From Vibrionaceae bacterium (GTDB taxonomy: Bacteria; Pseudomonadota; Gammaproteobacteria; Enterobacterales; Vibrionaceae): a stretch of DNA of 64,000 nucleotides. The stretch is taken from contig JAAEZQ010000004.1 in assembly GCA_018222805.1 (NCBI GenBank), forward strand, positions 1 to 64,000, in the 5' to 3' direction. The notes beneath the pieces are model-generated. The model saw only the letters and a program-made list of their open reading frames with translations, made no database searches and had not been told where the DNA came from. Numbering within the stretch: position 1 is the first letter of the stretch; every line of letters begins with the position of its first letter. Shown here piece after piece: positions 9,163-19,061 of this stretch. The translations under genes were made by a program, and so were the position numbers.

Positions 9163-9325
9163 ATTGGGTTCCTTATCTAAAAAGACTAACTACTAATCAG
9201 TATACGTCCGATCCCAATTGCCATTCAGCCATGAATTCAACATGGGTATTTACCCGACGTGATTGGCCCTTCAACCTCGAAAACAAATAAGCCACTCAAT
9301 GAGAGCGTCTAAAGTGAGATTGGTA

Positions 9326-12307
9326 TTAGTGACGACGTCTCCAACCCAGCAGTACCAGTAATATTAGCGACCAGTAACTGACACTACCGCCACCTCCAGA
9401 GCTATTCTCCTTCTTACTACTCTTTGCGACAACTTTTACGCTTATTTCACCTTTCGCGGTCGCCCCTTTACCATCAGAAATCACGTACTCCAATATTACA
9501 TTATCGACTTCGCTATCTGATGCCTGGTAAGTCACCTTACCATTTTCAACATACGCAGAACCAATACCTGAGACGTTATCGACACTCTGAACCATAAGAT
9601 TATCGCCGTTCATATCGGTATCATTCGCCACTACGTCGATCACAATGCTTTCATTCACTGCCACCGTCACCGCATCAGCCGTGGTTGTCGGTGCGCTGTT
9701 TTGGACTTCAACATCGACCATCGCGCGATCTACAGCAAAACTTGCATCCGTCACCGTCAGTTGAAAAGTAAATTCGTCCCCAGCTCTGGCTCCCTTAGGA
9801 ATCGTTAAGCTGGAAGTAATGTCTCTTGGATTACTTAAGGATACGGTCTTTCCCGCAACCTGTTTCCATTGATAAGTCAGAGTGTCACCATCTGGATCAC
9901 TGCTATTAGCGGCTGACAATAAAACCCGACTTCCCACTTTTAAATCGGCGCTGACGACATCAATAACAGCATTTGGTGCAGCATTGAACCCGTTCACCTC
10001 AATTGAAACACTGACCGTAGAAGAAGCGAGCGAACCATCTACCGACACCAAACGGTATTGGAAGCTGTCAGAGCCAACAAAATTAGGATTAGGTTGGTAC
10101 TGATCATCAGTGATGGTGCCGTTGACAGGTTGTTGAAGAACCTCGACCTCAAACTGGTAGCCTGAAGCAACAACATCATTAGACATCAAGTTCAGTGTCA
10201 TTGATGTGTTCTTATCAGTCTGATAAGTGTCTGGCCTTGCTTCAACAATCTTTTCAATTTCGTTGTTCAGTAATGCAGCAAACGGAACCGTTGAGAAACT
10301 GGATTGAAGCAGCCCTACAGAATACTTATCACTGCTATTTCCAACCCACATCTTGGGCTGGGTTAGTTTCTCCGTCTCCAATAAGCGGCCAAAGTTGAAG
10401 CTTGCTTCGAACTCACCATCTTCAATTTCAACCACAATGATATGCTGGCCAGCACTTAACTGTGTAGCTTGCGGGAACAGGATCCGAGATGACTTCTGGA
10501 AAGTACCTTGTTGCAAAAGCTCCGCATCTTGTTCATTCAGAACCAAGCTAAATTCATTATTCCCCTGGTTTGGAAATCGCCACACCCGATAGGTCATATC
10601 ACGTTGTAGTGAGTCTTTCTCAGCATAAAGCTGCAACCCGTCCAACTCTGTGCCGAGGCCTAAATCAAGCAACACTGCCAGTACATCATTACTACTGGAA
10701 AAGACGAATTCCTGATAAAACGAGTTTAACCACGCCGACTTATTAGCATCACTCGGTTTGTTTAGTAAAAAACTTCCGCCACTTGCACTGCTAGAAATAT
10801 GTGAAATCGAAACATCTGTATCGAACCCTGTGATGGCATTCAACCCTGGGTTAGAGGCATCAGAAATCGAGCTGCTACCATTAGGGTATAAATCGCCCTG
10901 ATCGCTCTGAGAGCCAATTTCTAGTTCACCAAGTCCATCCGCCTGTATCACTTGAACTTGCATATCCCCGAGTCCATCGAACTGATTAAGAATGTTCACA
11001 GACATGGCAAGTACACCTTCAGCAGCCAAAGCTTGGTCATAATCTCTAAAGGTTCGATTTTCCAAATAAACTCGCGGACCATATTCTTTGAGATATGGAT
11101 CAAGATAGACTAGCTTAACTTCATCATTTGCTAATGCATGAGGCGAGTTGCTTTGATGAGTAATCGTTGGTATCACGAAACCAGCGGCATGTTTGCTCCA
11201 TGCACTCATATTGACAGGGGTTTCACCTGGATAGGAATCGCCAGGCTTCATCTCCCATGAACCTCCACCCATGACACCCCAAGTTCCGATCGATGCCCCA
11301 CTGAATCTAGCGTAAAGATCGGGTAAACCGAGCATTAAATGGCCTAACTCATGAACGATAACGCCTAAGGTAGATTGGTTTTCCACCTGATAATCAGCAA
11401 ATACGCAGTAATCTTTAATAATCGCGCCATCGAGTTGAACATCCTCATGAGAGTACTTATGAGGCCAGATTGCAGGTCTATCCAGATGCCCTGTCGAGCG
11501 GTCACCACCAGCAAATACGAACATGACTGACAACTCAGTCACATCAACTGTGCCATTTTGGTCACGATCGTAACTTGCCAAATCGATGTATGGGTCAAGC
11601 TTGCGATACGCTTCTGCGAACACTCGGTTCATCTTTTCTTCACAAAGGCTATCGTTCGCACTGACATGACAGTCTGGATGCCTCTGCGGTACAGTTATGT
11701 CAATCACACCATCGTTTACGGTGCCATAACTTTCAATAGCCGGAACAACCTTATACTGCCCCTGTGAGTTCTTTTCATAATAGTCAACGACACTTTGCCC
11801 GTTTTGGCCAAAGACTCGTTGCACAAAATCATGCTTCATTACCTGATTGGTAAACGAAACCTGGACGACGAGTAGTGGTTGCTGCGTCACTCCTGAGCGA
11901 CTCATCGTCTGATAGCTTGCACCTGCACGTAATAGGTTCTTACGCACCATGGGTGCTATCGTTCGTAATGAAGAAACATTGGGCTGGATATGAAAGTCTG
12001 GTCGAAATTTGGAAGACTCAGGAGCCACTGAAGCTTGGGTTTTCTTTATACCAGTAGACACTAATTCTAGGGTGTCTGATTCACGCCGAACCTGCGCAAA
12101 AAACCAGACTCCGTTTTTCTGTACAAGTGCGTTGCCTTGCTTATCTTCAAACCAGTGGAAATCTGCCGTTCCTCGTAAAATCGCTTCGCTTGAGGTTCCA
12201 TCAGTCAACGTGATTTCATGCCAGATAGGTGATGGCGGGGTGGTGGCCATGCTCTTTCCTGCCACCAAAGCAGACAACACGGTTAACGCAATTAGATTGA
12301 ATTTCAA
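9326..12307 (-). CDS. Secreted M6-family metalloprotease with GlyGly-CTERM tail
   Basis: Predicted secreted zinc protease of the immune inhibitor A type. The start is taken as TTG at 12307, preceded by GGAGG with a 6-base gap, which gives a clean signal peptide (MKFNLIALTVLSALVAGKSMA). The frame is open to an ATG at 12352 that would spoil it. Zinc motif HELGHLMLGLPD lies near residue 319. Towards the C-terminus are two Ig/PKD- or cadherin-like repeats (NAAPNAVIDVVSADLKVGS and NSAPTTTADAVTVAVNESI). The end, GGGGSVSYWSLILLVLLGWRRRH, is a GlyGly-CTERM sorting signal cleaved by rhombosortase. Proteins with this tail typically leave by type II secretion. Confidence 0.9.
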   Translation of the reverse strand: MKFNLIALTVLSALVAGKSMATTPPSPIWHEITLTDGTSSEAILRGTADFHWFEDKQGNALVQKNGVWFFAQVRRESDTLELVSTGIKKTQASVAPESSKFRPDFHIQPNVSSLRTIAPMVRKNLLRAGASYQTMSRSGVTQQPLLVVQVSFTNQVMKHDFVQRVFGQNGQSVVDYYEKNSQGQYKVVPAIESYGTVNDGVIDITVPQRHPDCHVSANDSLCEEKMNRVFAEAYRKLDPYIDLASYDRDQNGTVDVTELSVMFVFAGGDRSTGHLDRPAIWPHKYSHEDVQLDGAIIKDYCVFADYQVENQSTLGVIVHELGHLMLGLPDLYARFSGASIGTWGVMGGGSWEMKPGDSYPGETPVNMSAWSKHAAGFVIPTITHQSNSPHALANDEVKLVYLDPYLKEYGPRVYLENRTFRDYDQALAAEGVLAMSVNILNQFDGLGDMQVQVIQADGLGELEIGSQSDQGDLYPNGSSSISDASNPGLNAITGFDTDVSISHISSSASGGSFLLNKPSDANKSAWLNSFYQEFVFSSSNDVLAVLLDLGLGTELDGLQLYAEKDSLQRDMTYRVWRFPNQGNNEFSLVLNEQDAELLQQGTFQKSSRILFPQATQLSAGQHIIVVEIEDGEFEASFNFGRLLETEKLTQPKMWVGNSSDKYSVGLLQSSFSTVPFAALLNNEIEKIVEARPDTYQTDKNTSMTLNLMSNDVVASGYQFEVEVLQQPVNGTITDDQYQPNPNFVGSDSFQYRLVSVDGSLASSTVSVSIEVNGFNAAPNAVIDVVSADLKVGSRVLLSAANSSDPDGDTLTYQWKQVAGKTVSLSNPRDITSSLTIPKGARAGDEFTFQLTVTDASFAVDRAMVDVEVQNSAPTTTADAVTVAVNESIVIDVVANDTDMNGDNLMVQSVDNVSGIGSAYVENGKVTYQASDSEVDNVILEYVISDGKGATAKGEISVKVVAKSSKKENSSGGGGSVSYWSLILLVLLGWRRRH

Positions 12308-12510
12308 AATACGCCTCCATTTTCTCCATTCGTTTACAGCACACCATGTCAACGACGATAGGCACCGTTTTAATTGATGAACCTTATGCCTGAAAGATAA
12401 GTAAGATCGTTAATATAGATTTGCTGGATGGATGCTACAGAAAGGCGAAAACAAAGGCATGAAGGTTCGCTATTTTACAAACAAATTTGCGACGTATTTA
12501 GTGTCGATAG

Positions 12511-12541
12511 GAAAATCGCTGCTTTTTAAACAGCGAAAAAA
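12511..12541 (-). terminator. Terminator of ktrAB
   Basis: CGCTG and CAGCG form a 5-bp stem (12517-12535) with A/T-rich flanks on both sides, about 30 bases beyond the ktrB stop. On the minus strand it is followed by ATTTTCC. The stem is short, so this is only moderately supported. Confidence 0.4.
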
Positions 12542-12568
12542 CAAGTTACTTATATTTTTTCTTATAAA

Positions 12569-13936
12569 TCAACCAGTCAATACCGTATCTTCTGGGTATT
12601 TAATCAGAGTAGGTTCTGGGCGAGCTAACATATAAGCTAACGTCAAAGGGCCGATACGGCCAATGATCATCACCACGATCATGATGTACTTTCCCGGTTC
12701 CGACAATTCTGCAGTTAGACCTGCGGTCAGGCCGACTGTGGCAAAAGCGGATATCGTCTCAAACATGACTCTATCAAACGCCGCATCCTCCGTGATCATC
12801 AATAGGAACATTGCGGTTGTCAGTATTGCTCCGCTCACCACGATAATAGCGAGCGACTTAGTGACAGTTGGCCAGTTGACTGTACGTTTGAATATCACGA
12901 CGTGTTTCTTTTGGCGTAAAAAAGTCCAGGTCGCCAAAAAAGCAACCGTAAAAGTCGAAACCTTAATCCCACCGCCAGTTGAGGTAGAACCAGCACCAAT
13001 CAGCATCAGAATAATCATGATGAGTAAGGCAGGCTGAGAGAACTGAGATAAATCAACACTGTTAAAACCAGCGGTACGTGCACTCGCCGACTGGAAAAAT
13101 GCCGCAACCCATTGCGCTGACAAAGGTAGCGATTCCATCGTATTCGGATTACTTCGTTCTAACAGCCAAAACAGTAGCGTGCCCACCAGCAACAGTACTG
13201 GTGTCGCAATCAGCATGATCCGGGTATGAAGATGGAAGGAGTTAAACCCTTTACGCCAGTTTAACCAGGTATCCCCGACAACAGTAAAACCTAAGCCACC
13301 GAAAATGAACAACCCTGCAAGGGTGAAGATCACCAATGGATCATTCACAAATCTGGTCATGCTATCTGAGAATAGGGCAAAGCCAGCGTTATTAAATGCA
13401 GAAATTGAATGGAACAACGCGTAGAACATTCCGGTCTGCCAGCCCATTTCCGGCACCCAACGAAAAGACAGGATGATAAAGCCCATTGTCTCGGCCACTA
13501 GAGCAAATACCATGATCTTTTTAATAAGATTACGCAGGTTGACATGCCGATCCTGACCGAGCGCTTCTTTGGCTAACGCTTGTTGGCGTAAACTCAACCG
13601 CATACCGAAAAGATAAAGCAATACAGCAGACAAAGTCATTTGCCCTAATCCACCAATTTGCATTAGGCACATCAAGAGAATTTTACCCGCCAACGTGAAG
13701 TGCTGACCTGTGTCCACAACGCCAAGGCCAGTTACACTAATCGCGGAAGTCGCAGTAAATAGAGCATCAGTGATCGATAATCCGCTGACAGAAAAGACGG
13801 GAAGCGTGAGTAGTATCGCTGAGGGCAATAACACTCCGAGAAAACTCAGTAAGATAATTCGAGGCTCACTGCCCTTCTCTTTCGTCCTTTGGCTATCTGG
13901 GACGTAAAAGACGCCTTTTTGGTGAAAATGCATCAT
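12569..13936 (-). CDS. ktrB: Sodium-dependent potassium uptake permease KtrB
   Basis: Potassium-translocating subunit of the KtrAB system in the inner membrane, 455 residues. It matches the well-studied Vibrio alginolyticus KtrB along its whole length, including SAISVTGLGVVDTGQHF, SISAFNNAGFALFSDSM, SASARTAGFNSVDLSQF and TISAFATVGLTAGLTAEL. These are the four filter-loop regions, each with its central glycine. The C-terminus PTLIKYPEDTVLTG is also conserved. Its ATG overlaps the ktrA stop codon, so the two are translationally coupled. Confidence 0.97.
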   Translation of the reverse strand: MMHFHQKGVFYVPDSQRTKEKGSEPRIILLSFLGVLLPSAILLTLPVFSVSGLSITDALFTATSAISVTGLGVVDTGQHFTLAGKILLMCLMQIGGLGQMTLSAVLLYLFGMRLSLRQQALAKEALGQDRHVNLRNLIKKIMVFALVAETMGFIILSFRWVPEMGWQTGMFYALFHSISAFNNAGFALFSDSMTRFVNDPLVIFTLAGLFIFGGLGFTVVGDTWLNWRKGFNSFHLHTRIMLIATPVLLLVGTLLFWLLERSNPNTMESLPLSAQWVAAFFQSASARTAGFNSVDLSQFSQPALLIMIILMLIGAGSTSTGGGIKVSTFTVAFLATWTFLRQKKHVVIFKRTVNWPTVTKSLAIIVVSGAILTTAMFLLMITEDAAFDRVMFETISAFATVGLTAGLTAELSEPGKYIMIVVMIIGRIGPLTLAYMLARPEPTLIKYPEDTVLTG

Positions 13937-14595
13937 AGTGACTTCAGTGTGCGAGCCAGTTTTTCCTCTGGGCCAACCACAATCATAAGGTCTCCAATTT
14001 CTAAGGTCACATCCATGCTAGGCGCTTTTGTGATCTCCGGCCCTCGTTTAAAGCCGAGAACTTGCACCCCTTCAACCTGACATAGAGACAGCTCGCCCAG
14101 CCTTTTGCCCATCCAGCGAGAACCAATGACAAACTCGGTCATTGCCAAGTCGCTGCCTAATGGATGGAAATCTAGCACTCGCCTGTCCAGCATCTTACGG
14201 GCGACACGAATCCCCATGTCACGCTCAGGCATGATGACATGATCAGCACCAATTTTTTGCAGGACTCTGGCCTGAAACCGGTCGTTCGCTTTTACCCAAA
14301 TCGATCTTACCCCAGCTTCTTTCGCAATCAAGGTGGCAAGAATACTGGCGTTAACGTCGGTGCCAATCGCAATCATCACCATATCGTAATCATCGAGTTT
14401 TAGCTCAGCGACCGTCTCTTCGTGGGTACAGTTTGCTACGATAGCCTGACTCACAAACCCAGCAACTTCTCTTACTTTTTCTTCATCAATATCTACCGCT
14501 AAAACTTGAGAACCCGCATCTTGCAGCTCTTTACATACCGCCAAGCCAAACCGACCAAGGCCGATAACAGCGAATTGCTTATCACCTTTTTTCAT
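13933..14595 (-). CDS. ktrA: Potassium uptake regulatory subunit KtrA
   Basis: Cytoplasmic RCK subunit (220 residues) that forms a nucleotide-gated ring on KtrB. The N-terminal Rossmann fold starts VIGLGRFGLAVCKEL and has the acidic residue pair at the end of strand two (AVDIDEEKV). The C-terminal RCK_C domain begins near residue 135 (AMTEFVIGSRWMGK). It lies directly upstream of ktrB with a 4-base overlap. Length is standard. Confidence 0.97.
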   Translation of the reverse strand: MKKGDKQFAVIGLGRFGLAVCKELQDAGSQVLAVDIDEEKVREVAGFVSQAIVANCTHEETVAELKLDDYDMVMIAIGTDVNASILATLIAKEAGVRSIWVKANDRFQARVLQKIGADHVIMPERDMGIRVARKMLDRRVLDFHPLGSDLAMTEFVIGSRWMGKRLGELSLCQVEGVQVLGFKRGPEITKAPSMDVTLEIGDLMIVVGPEEKLARTLKSL

Positions 14596-14784
14596 TTATG
14601 CCTCTTCTATGCATTTAGTAGCAAAAGCAAAAGTCTGCGCCTATTTTTTCCCTGTGCAAACCAGACGACAGAAAATTAACGAAAGCCTTACCAAGCTTTG
14701 GTTACAAATGTTAAGCGTATGACATGATTTGTTTTTTTTCATCGTCATGATTAACAAAAGATAGATATCTTAAGATCAAGAATA

Positions 14785-14812
14785 CAAAAAAAGCCGCATT
14801 AAAATGCGGCTT
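14785..14812 (-). terminator. Terminator of the RhlE-type helicase gene
   Basis: On the minus strand AAGCCGCATT and AATGCGGCTT form a perfect stem followed by seven T residues. It lies about 30 bases after the helicase stop codon. This is a classic intrinsic terminator. Confidence 0.85.
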
Positions 14813-14838
14813 ACTATCAAGCGGTGTTTACCCAGCGA

Positions 14839-16068
14839 TCAATCTCTCGTCTGACGTTTATCAGATCGAGAGCGGTCTTCCTGAGGCTTACGCTTATTCT
14901 TTGGCACATAGTTCAGAATAGAAATTGGTACTGGTTTTCTTGGTGCAAATCCGTCAATTTCAACACGCTCGAGCAAGTGGCCTAATCGGCTTTCAATCAT
15001 GCACAAGTTTTTGAAGTCGTCCTTTGATACCAGTGAAATCGCTTCACCTTGCGCACCAGCACGACCAGTTCGTCCAATTCGGTGTACATATTCATCCGCC
15101 GGATAAGGTAAATCGTAGTTAATAACCACAGGCAGATTATCAATATCAATACCGCGAGCCGCAACACCTGTCGCGACCAAGTACTGGATCTCCCCTGCTT
15201 TAAACTGCTCAATTAGCTCCTGACGCACACGCTGATTGCGCCCACTGTGGAACGCTTCCGCTACGATGCCACGCTTCTCCAGTTGGCTGACTAATTTTGC
15301 AGCGCCATGCTTGGTTTCAATAAAGATCAAAACTTGAGACCAGTCATTCTCTTTTAGCATGTGGCTTAATAATGACGATTTCATGTCTTTATCAACTGTT
15401 GTAATCCACTGCTTAATGTTTGACTTCGACGCACTATGTTTGGCAATCGTGATCTCTTCAGGATCGACAATCGCATTCTTAGCTAGGTCTCTAACTGGGT
15501 TCGAAAGCGTTGCAGAGAACAGCAGGCTCTGTACATCCTCTGGCATGCAATCGACGATTTTATCTATTGCATCGATGAAGCCCATATCCAGCATCTTGTC
15601 TGCTTCATCTAAAACCAGCATCTCTACTTCATCAAAGTGAATCGATCGTTGACCGTACAGGTCAATCAGACGCCCCGGCGTACTGACAACAATGTCTACA
15701 CCTTCAATTAATGCTTGCTTCTGCGGTGCGTATTCAACGCCACCGAACATCGCCATTGAGCGTAATGGCAGGTTCTTACCGTAAGCTTCAATACTTTGGT
15801 GAACCTGAAGAGCCAGTTCACGCGTTGGCGTAAGAATGATGGCACGCGCACGTTTTTTACGCTGCGTTTCACCCTGACTGAGCTTCTCTAAGATTGGTAA
15901 TACAAAGCTGGCTGTTTTACCGGTACCGGTTTGTGCTGCTGCGATCAAATTACGCCCGCGAAGTACAATCGGAATGGCTTTTTGCTGAATAGAAGTCGGT
16001 TTTTCATAACCCAGCGCCGTCACTGCGTCAGTGATTGGTGCACTTAAACCAAGCTTAGAAAATGGCAT
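14839..16068 (-). CDS. rhlE: DEAD-box ATP-dependent RNA helicase, RhlE type
   Basis: Cytoplasmic RNA helicase of 409 residues. Motifs in order: Q motif (GYEKPTSIQQKAIP), I AQTGTGKT, Ia PTRELALQ, II DEAD within VLDEADKMLDMGF, III SATL, V ATGVAARGIDI and VI HRIGRTGRAG. A short basic tail (KNKRKPQEDRSRSDKRQTRD) ends the protein. The frame is open 37 codons further upstream, but the ATG at 16068 gives the family start MPFSKLGLSAPI and is preferred. Closest to RhlE among the E. coli paralogues; SrmB and DbpA fit less well. Confidence 0.88.
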   Translation of the reverse strand: MPFSKLGLSAPITDAVTALGYEKPTSIQQKAIPIVLRGRNLIAAAQTGTGKTASFVLPILEKLSQGETQRKKRARAIILTPTRELALQVHQSIEAYGKNLPLRSMAMFGGVEYAPQKQALIEGVDIVVSTPGRLIDLYGQRSIHFDEVEMLVLDEADKMLDMGFIDAIDKIVDCMPEDVQSLLFSATLSNPVRDLAKNAIVDPEEITIAKHSASKSNIKQWITTVDKDMKSSLLSHMLKENDWSQVLIFIETKHGAAKLVSQLEKRGIVAEAFHSGRNQRVRQELIEQFKAGEIQYLVATGVAARGIDIDNLPVVINYDLPYPADEYVHRIGRTGRAGAQGEAISLVSKDDFKNLCMIESRLGHLLERVEIDGFAPRKPVPISILNYVPKNKRKPQEDRSRSDKRQTRD

Positions 16069-16262
16069 AGAAACGTCTCTACAGAGGAAATGGGCGCGTA
16101 GTGTATCAGTAACAGAATGATTAATCAGCATAGCTGTACTGAGAAGTTCTACCCTATAAATAAAACATAAGCTTAGCAAGAAAACGGGATTTATCCGCTA
16201 CTTCACATTTACTCAGCCGGAATCTCGCTATGCTACTAACGTGTGGATAACTGGAAGGCTTC

Positions 16263-17576
16263 ATGGATATTTTATTGCTAGTAGGATTGATAGGATTAAT
16301 TACGCTCAATGGCATTTTTGCGATGTCGGAAATTGCGTTGGTCGCAGCCAAAACAAGCCGCCTCAAAACAATGGCTGAAAGCAGCAAACGCGCAACAATA
16401 GCTTTAGAACTCAAAAATAACCCGACACAATTTTTATCAACGATCCAAATCGGCATCACTGTGATTGGCCTACTCAGCGGCATCTTTGGCGAAGCCACGC
16501 TTTCTGTTCCTTTTGGCCAATGGTTAGTCAGCCAAGGGTTAGAAAAAGAGATTGCGAATTTTGTATCTACGTTTAGTGTGGTTTTGTTGATCACATACTT
16601 CGCCATTGTGATAGGTGAATTGGTACCCAAACGTATTGCTCAAAATAATGCAGAAATGATTGCTATCAATGTGGCTTACCCAATTCACTGGTTAGCCAAA
16701 TTAGCCCGACCATTTGTTTTTCTTTTGACCTTTACCACTGACACCTTGCTCAGGATATTGAGGCAAAGTGAGAGCAAGAGTGAAGTCGTCACCGAAGAGG
16801 ATATCGTCGCCATCGTCAGCGAAGGCTCCGAGTCCGGCGCCATTGAGCCTCAGGAACAATTGATGATCCGCAATCTTCTCCATCTTAACGATCGCCTTGC
16901 ACTTTCATTGATGACGCCACGCTCTGATATCCACTACCTAGACGCGACACTTCCTATTGATGCAACCCTAAAAAACCTTCGACAAACCCAGCACTCGGTT
17001 TGGCCAATATGCAAAGGAGGCCTAGATACCATCATTGGTACGATTTCTTCCAAAGTGCTGTTGGATGAGTATGACAAGATCTCCATTGAACGGCTCAATA
17101 AACGTCTAAAACAACCGCGTTTTGTACCGGAGTCTATGAAAGGACTGCCTTTACTGAACTATATGCAACAAACCAGTACCGAGATGGTATTTATCGTCGA
17201 CGAGTATGGTGACGTGCAAGGTTTGGTGACGCTCTATGACTTACTCAAATCCATCGCCGGAGAGCTAGGTATGGAACCACAACAACTATGGGCGAAACAA
17301 CAAAAAGACGGCAGTTGGTTGATGGATGCACTCATCCCATTGAATGAACTCAAAAACAAACTCCAACTTAGCAACATCGAAGGGGAAGAGAGCGAAGGTT
17401 TTCAAACCTTAAATGGCTTCCTTACCTGGTTAATAGACCGTGTGCCATCTCAAGGAGAAATCATCGAATACCAGAACTGGCGATTCGAAGTGCTACTGAT
17501 GAAAAGTAACCGCATAGTGCAGGTGAAAGCATCGCATAAAGAACCAGCGGTAAATTCAGAAGACTCAGCAGAGTAA
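16263..17576 (+). CDS. CNNM/CBS-domain membrane protein (TlyC/CorC-HlyC family)
   Basis: Membrane protein of 437 residues with three recognisable parts. A CNNM (DUF21) domain with about four hydrophobic segments covers residues 1-190 and contains GELVPKRIAQNNAE. A CBS pair with the entry motif LMTPRSDIHYLDA is at about 205-330, and a CorC_HlyC domain (DGSWLMDALIPLNEL) forms the end. The family is often annotated as hemolysin, but members are better regarded as putative magnesium or cobalt transport and efflux proteins. It stands alone; GGAAGG precedes the ATG. It marks the left border of the tRNA-Arg/folD integration site. Confidence 0.85.
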   Translation: MDILLLVGLIGLITLNGIFAMSEIALVAAKTSRLKTMAESSKRATIALELKNNPTQFLSTIQIGITVIGLLSGIFGEATLSVPFGQWLVSQGLEKEIANFVSTFSVVLLITYFAIVIGELVPKRIAQNNAEMIAINVAYPIHWLAKLARPFVFLLTFTTDTLLRILRQSESKSEVVTEEDIVAIVSEGSESGAIEPQEQLMIRNLLHLNDRLALSLMTPRSDIHYLDATLPIDATLKNLRQTQHSVWPICKGGLDTIIGTISSKVLLDEYDKISIERLNKRLKQPRFVPESMKGLPLLNYMQQTSTEMVFIVDEYGDVQGLVTLYDLLKSIAGELGMEPQQLWAKQQKDGSWLMDALIPLNELKNKLQLSNIEGEESEGFQTLNGFLTWLIDRVPSQGEIIEYQNWRFEVLLMKSNRIVQVKASHKEPAVNSEDSAE

Positions 17577-17707
17577 ACCGCCAATACGATATAACCCGCC
17601 TAGAAAAGACGTAGTTTTAAAGCTTAATTGAAAAGCGTTTCCAAGAGCTCACATTAGACTTCACACTTACTTGACTATTTCGCCAACTACAAACGCCAAA
17701 AACGACA

Positions 17708-17741
17708 AAGCCCCGATAACTCATCGAGCTATCGGGGCTTT
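17708..17741. terminator. Bidirectional terminator at the 3' side of tRNA-Arg copy 1
   Basis: AAAGCCCCGATA and TATCGGGGCTTT form a perfect 12-bp stem with a 10-base loop. It lies 7 bases past the encoded CCA end of the minus-strand tRNA and can also end transcription from the CNNM gene on the plus strand. Confidence 0.75.
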
Positions 17742-17748
17742 TGAAAAA

Positions 17749-17825
17749 TGGCACGCCCTGTAGGATTCGAACCTACGACCACATCCTTAGAAGGGACGTG
17801 CTCTATCCAGCTGAGCTAAGGGCGC
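17749..17825 (-). tRNA. tRNA-Arg (anticodon UCU), copy 1
   Basis: A 77-base cloverleaf read on the minus strand, starting GCGCCCTTAGCTCAGC and ending with discriminator G and an encoded CCA. The anticodon loop CTTCTAA gives UCU, as in E. coli argU. It differs from the second copy at 29420-29496 only at the first T-stem pair, where it has G-C and the other has A-T, so pairing is kept in both. Its promoter elements (TTGAAA, 17-bp spacer, TACGAT; 17857-17885) lie inside the island. Confidence 0.95.
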
Positions 17826-17837
17826 TTTCTACCGTGA

Positions 17838-17873
17838 GCACAGTCACGCGGGATGAATCGTACAGGACTGTGC
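17838..17873. repeat. Left inverted pair GCACAGTC-N20-GACTGTGC
   Basis: GCACAGTC at 17838-17845 and GACTGTGC at 17866-17873 are separated by exactly 20 bases. The pair begins 12 bases from the 5' end of tRNA-Arg copy 1, inside the island. The same pair with the same spacing sits at the other end. This suggests integrase arm-type binding sites. It also overlaps the promoter serving tRNA copy 1. Confidence 0.65.
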
Positions 17874-17885
17874 CTGAGCTTTCAA
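17857..17885 (-). promoter_or_regulatory. Promoter of tRNA-Arg copy 1, inside the island end
   Basis: On the minus strand TTGAAA (17880-17885) and TACGAT (17857-17862) are separated by 17 bp, a good sigma-70 promoter directed at tRNA-Arg copy 1, which begins 32 bases downstream. It lies within island DNA, so the element appears to carry a promoter that keeps the displaced tRNA copy expressed. Confidence 0.65.
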
Positions 17886-18036
17886 CCAATCTACGCTTAA
17901 AAATGAAGCAGATAGTTTTACTGTTTGGACATTGATAGTGCGTAAAACGAGTGCTCATTTTCCATATCATCCAACCAGATCCCTTTAACCTAGTGGCAAC
18001 TCTGCCTTCTAGAATTAGAGATAATCACCATCAACC

Positions 18037-19008
18037 TCAAACGCTTTTTGCTAAAGCGCTAGCAGTTACACTGCCTGTTAATTGACCACAACCTTTCAAT
18101 ACACTGTCCATATTTAGCTCGGTAAAATGCCGCCAGAGTGCAGACATAGCGGGGGTCATTTCTTCCGTCGAGAAGCGATACAGTTTAATCTTGGCTGGTA
18201 TTGCAGCAATAGAATCCGAGAATCGAGTCAATCGCCGTTCCTCTAGTTCTTCTTGAACAAAACCCGCGGGTAACCACACAACACCATGGCCTGATAGCGC
18301 CATCGACTTCAATGAATGAGTCACCGCATTTTCATAAACAATTTTAAAGTTACATTTGCTCTGTCCCAATGAGCCGTGTTTTTCTAACACCTGCGCAAAG
18401 AACGTGCTAGATGGATAATTCAACAGCGGGATAGTAGTATTTTTAGCATCTCTAAAAAGTGGTGAACCATCTTCTTTTGTTGCCACAACAGGAATAAGGC
18501 AGTCAGTACCAATCGTGACAGATTCCACTTCTGGGTTAGGTATATAAAGGCGGGTACCTTTGAATGATAAGCCGATCAAGAAATCAGAACGGTTGTCTAA
18601 AAAGGATTGTACGGAATCATGCAAATTTTTTGGACAAACGCACACTGTTGCACATTTAAATGCCTCTGTGTTGTTGTTAATCATCCGATTTACCACATAT
18701 TCAGACAGAGAGTGCTGAGTATGAAATGTGATCGTTGTTTCATTATTGTTAACTTGTTTAACTGTTTCTAGTCTCGCGAACTCTATCTGCTGCTTCAACT
18801 CGTTTGCGTGTTTTAAAAATCTAAAACCGGCTTTGGTGAACGTAGCCGGATAAGTGTTTCTATTCACTAAATCAGCGCCAAGCCATTCTTCCAATAGCTT
18901 GATTCTTCTACCAAATGCAGGCTGGGTAACATTTCTCGCCTTGGCTGCTTTCGCAAAGCTACCATACTGAGATAGGTACAGAAAATCCTCTATCCACTTT
19001 AAATCCAT
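18037..19008 (-). CDS. LysR-family regulator of the island sulfonate operon
   Basis: LysR-type regulator of 323 residues. The N-terminal winged helix-turn-helix is typical (FLYLSQYGSFAKAAKARNVTQPAFGRRIKLLEEWLGADL), followed by a two-lobed effector domain. It is transcribed away from the cuyA-like gene, with a 150-base shared control region holding two inverted repeats. LysR proteins usually regulate the divergent neighbour, so control of the sulfonate operon, possibly with cysteate or a precursor as effector, is a reasonable inference. A CuyR-like role is likely but not proven. Confidence 0.82.
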   Translation of the reverse strand: MDLKWIEDFLYLSQYGSFAKAAKARNVTQPAFGRRIKLLEEWLGADLVNRNTYPATFTKAGFRFLKHANELKQQIEFARLETVKQVNNNETTITFHTQHSLSEYVVNRMINNNTEAFKCATVCVCPKNLHDSVQSFLDNRSDFLIGLSFKGTRLYIPNPEVESVTIGTDCLIPVVATKEDGSPLFRDAKNTTIPLLNYPSSTFFAQVLEKHGSLGQSKCNFKIVYENAVTHSLKSMALSGHGVVWLPAGFVQEELEERRLTRFSDSIAAIPAKIKLYRFSTEEMTPAMSALWRHFTELNMDSVLKGCGQLTGSVTASALAKSV

Positions 19009-19061
19009 CTTCTTTCCTTGGACTCCTCGCCCTTTAAACCTTACAAGTCGTTAAAAAAATA

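Noticed and set aside
12432..12635. A 67-codon frame on the plus strand
   Set aside because: It runs over the ktrB terminator and the end of ktrB, has no ribosome site and no protein-like pattern.
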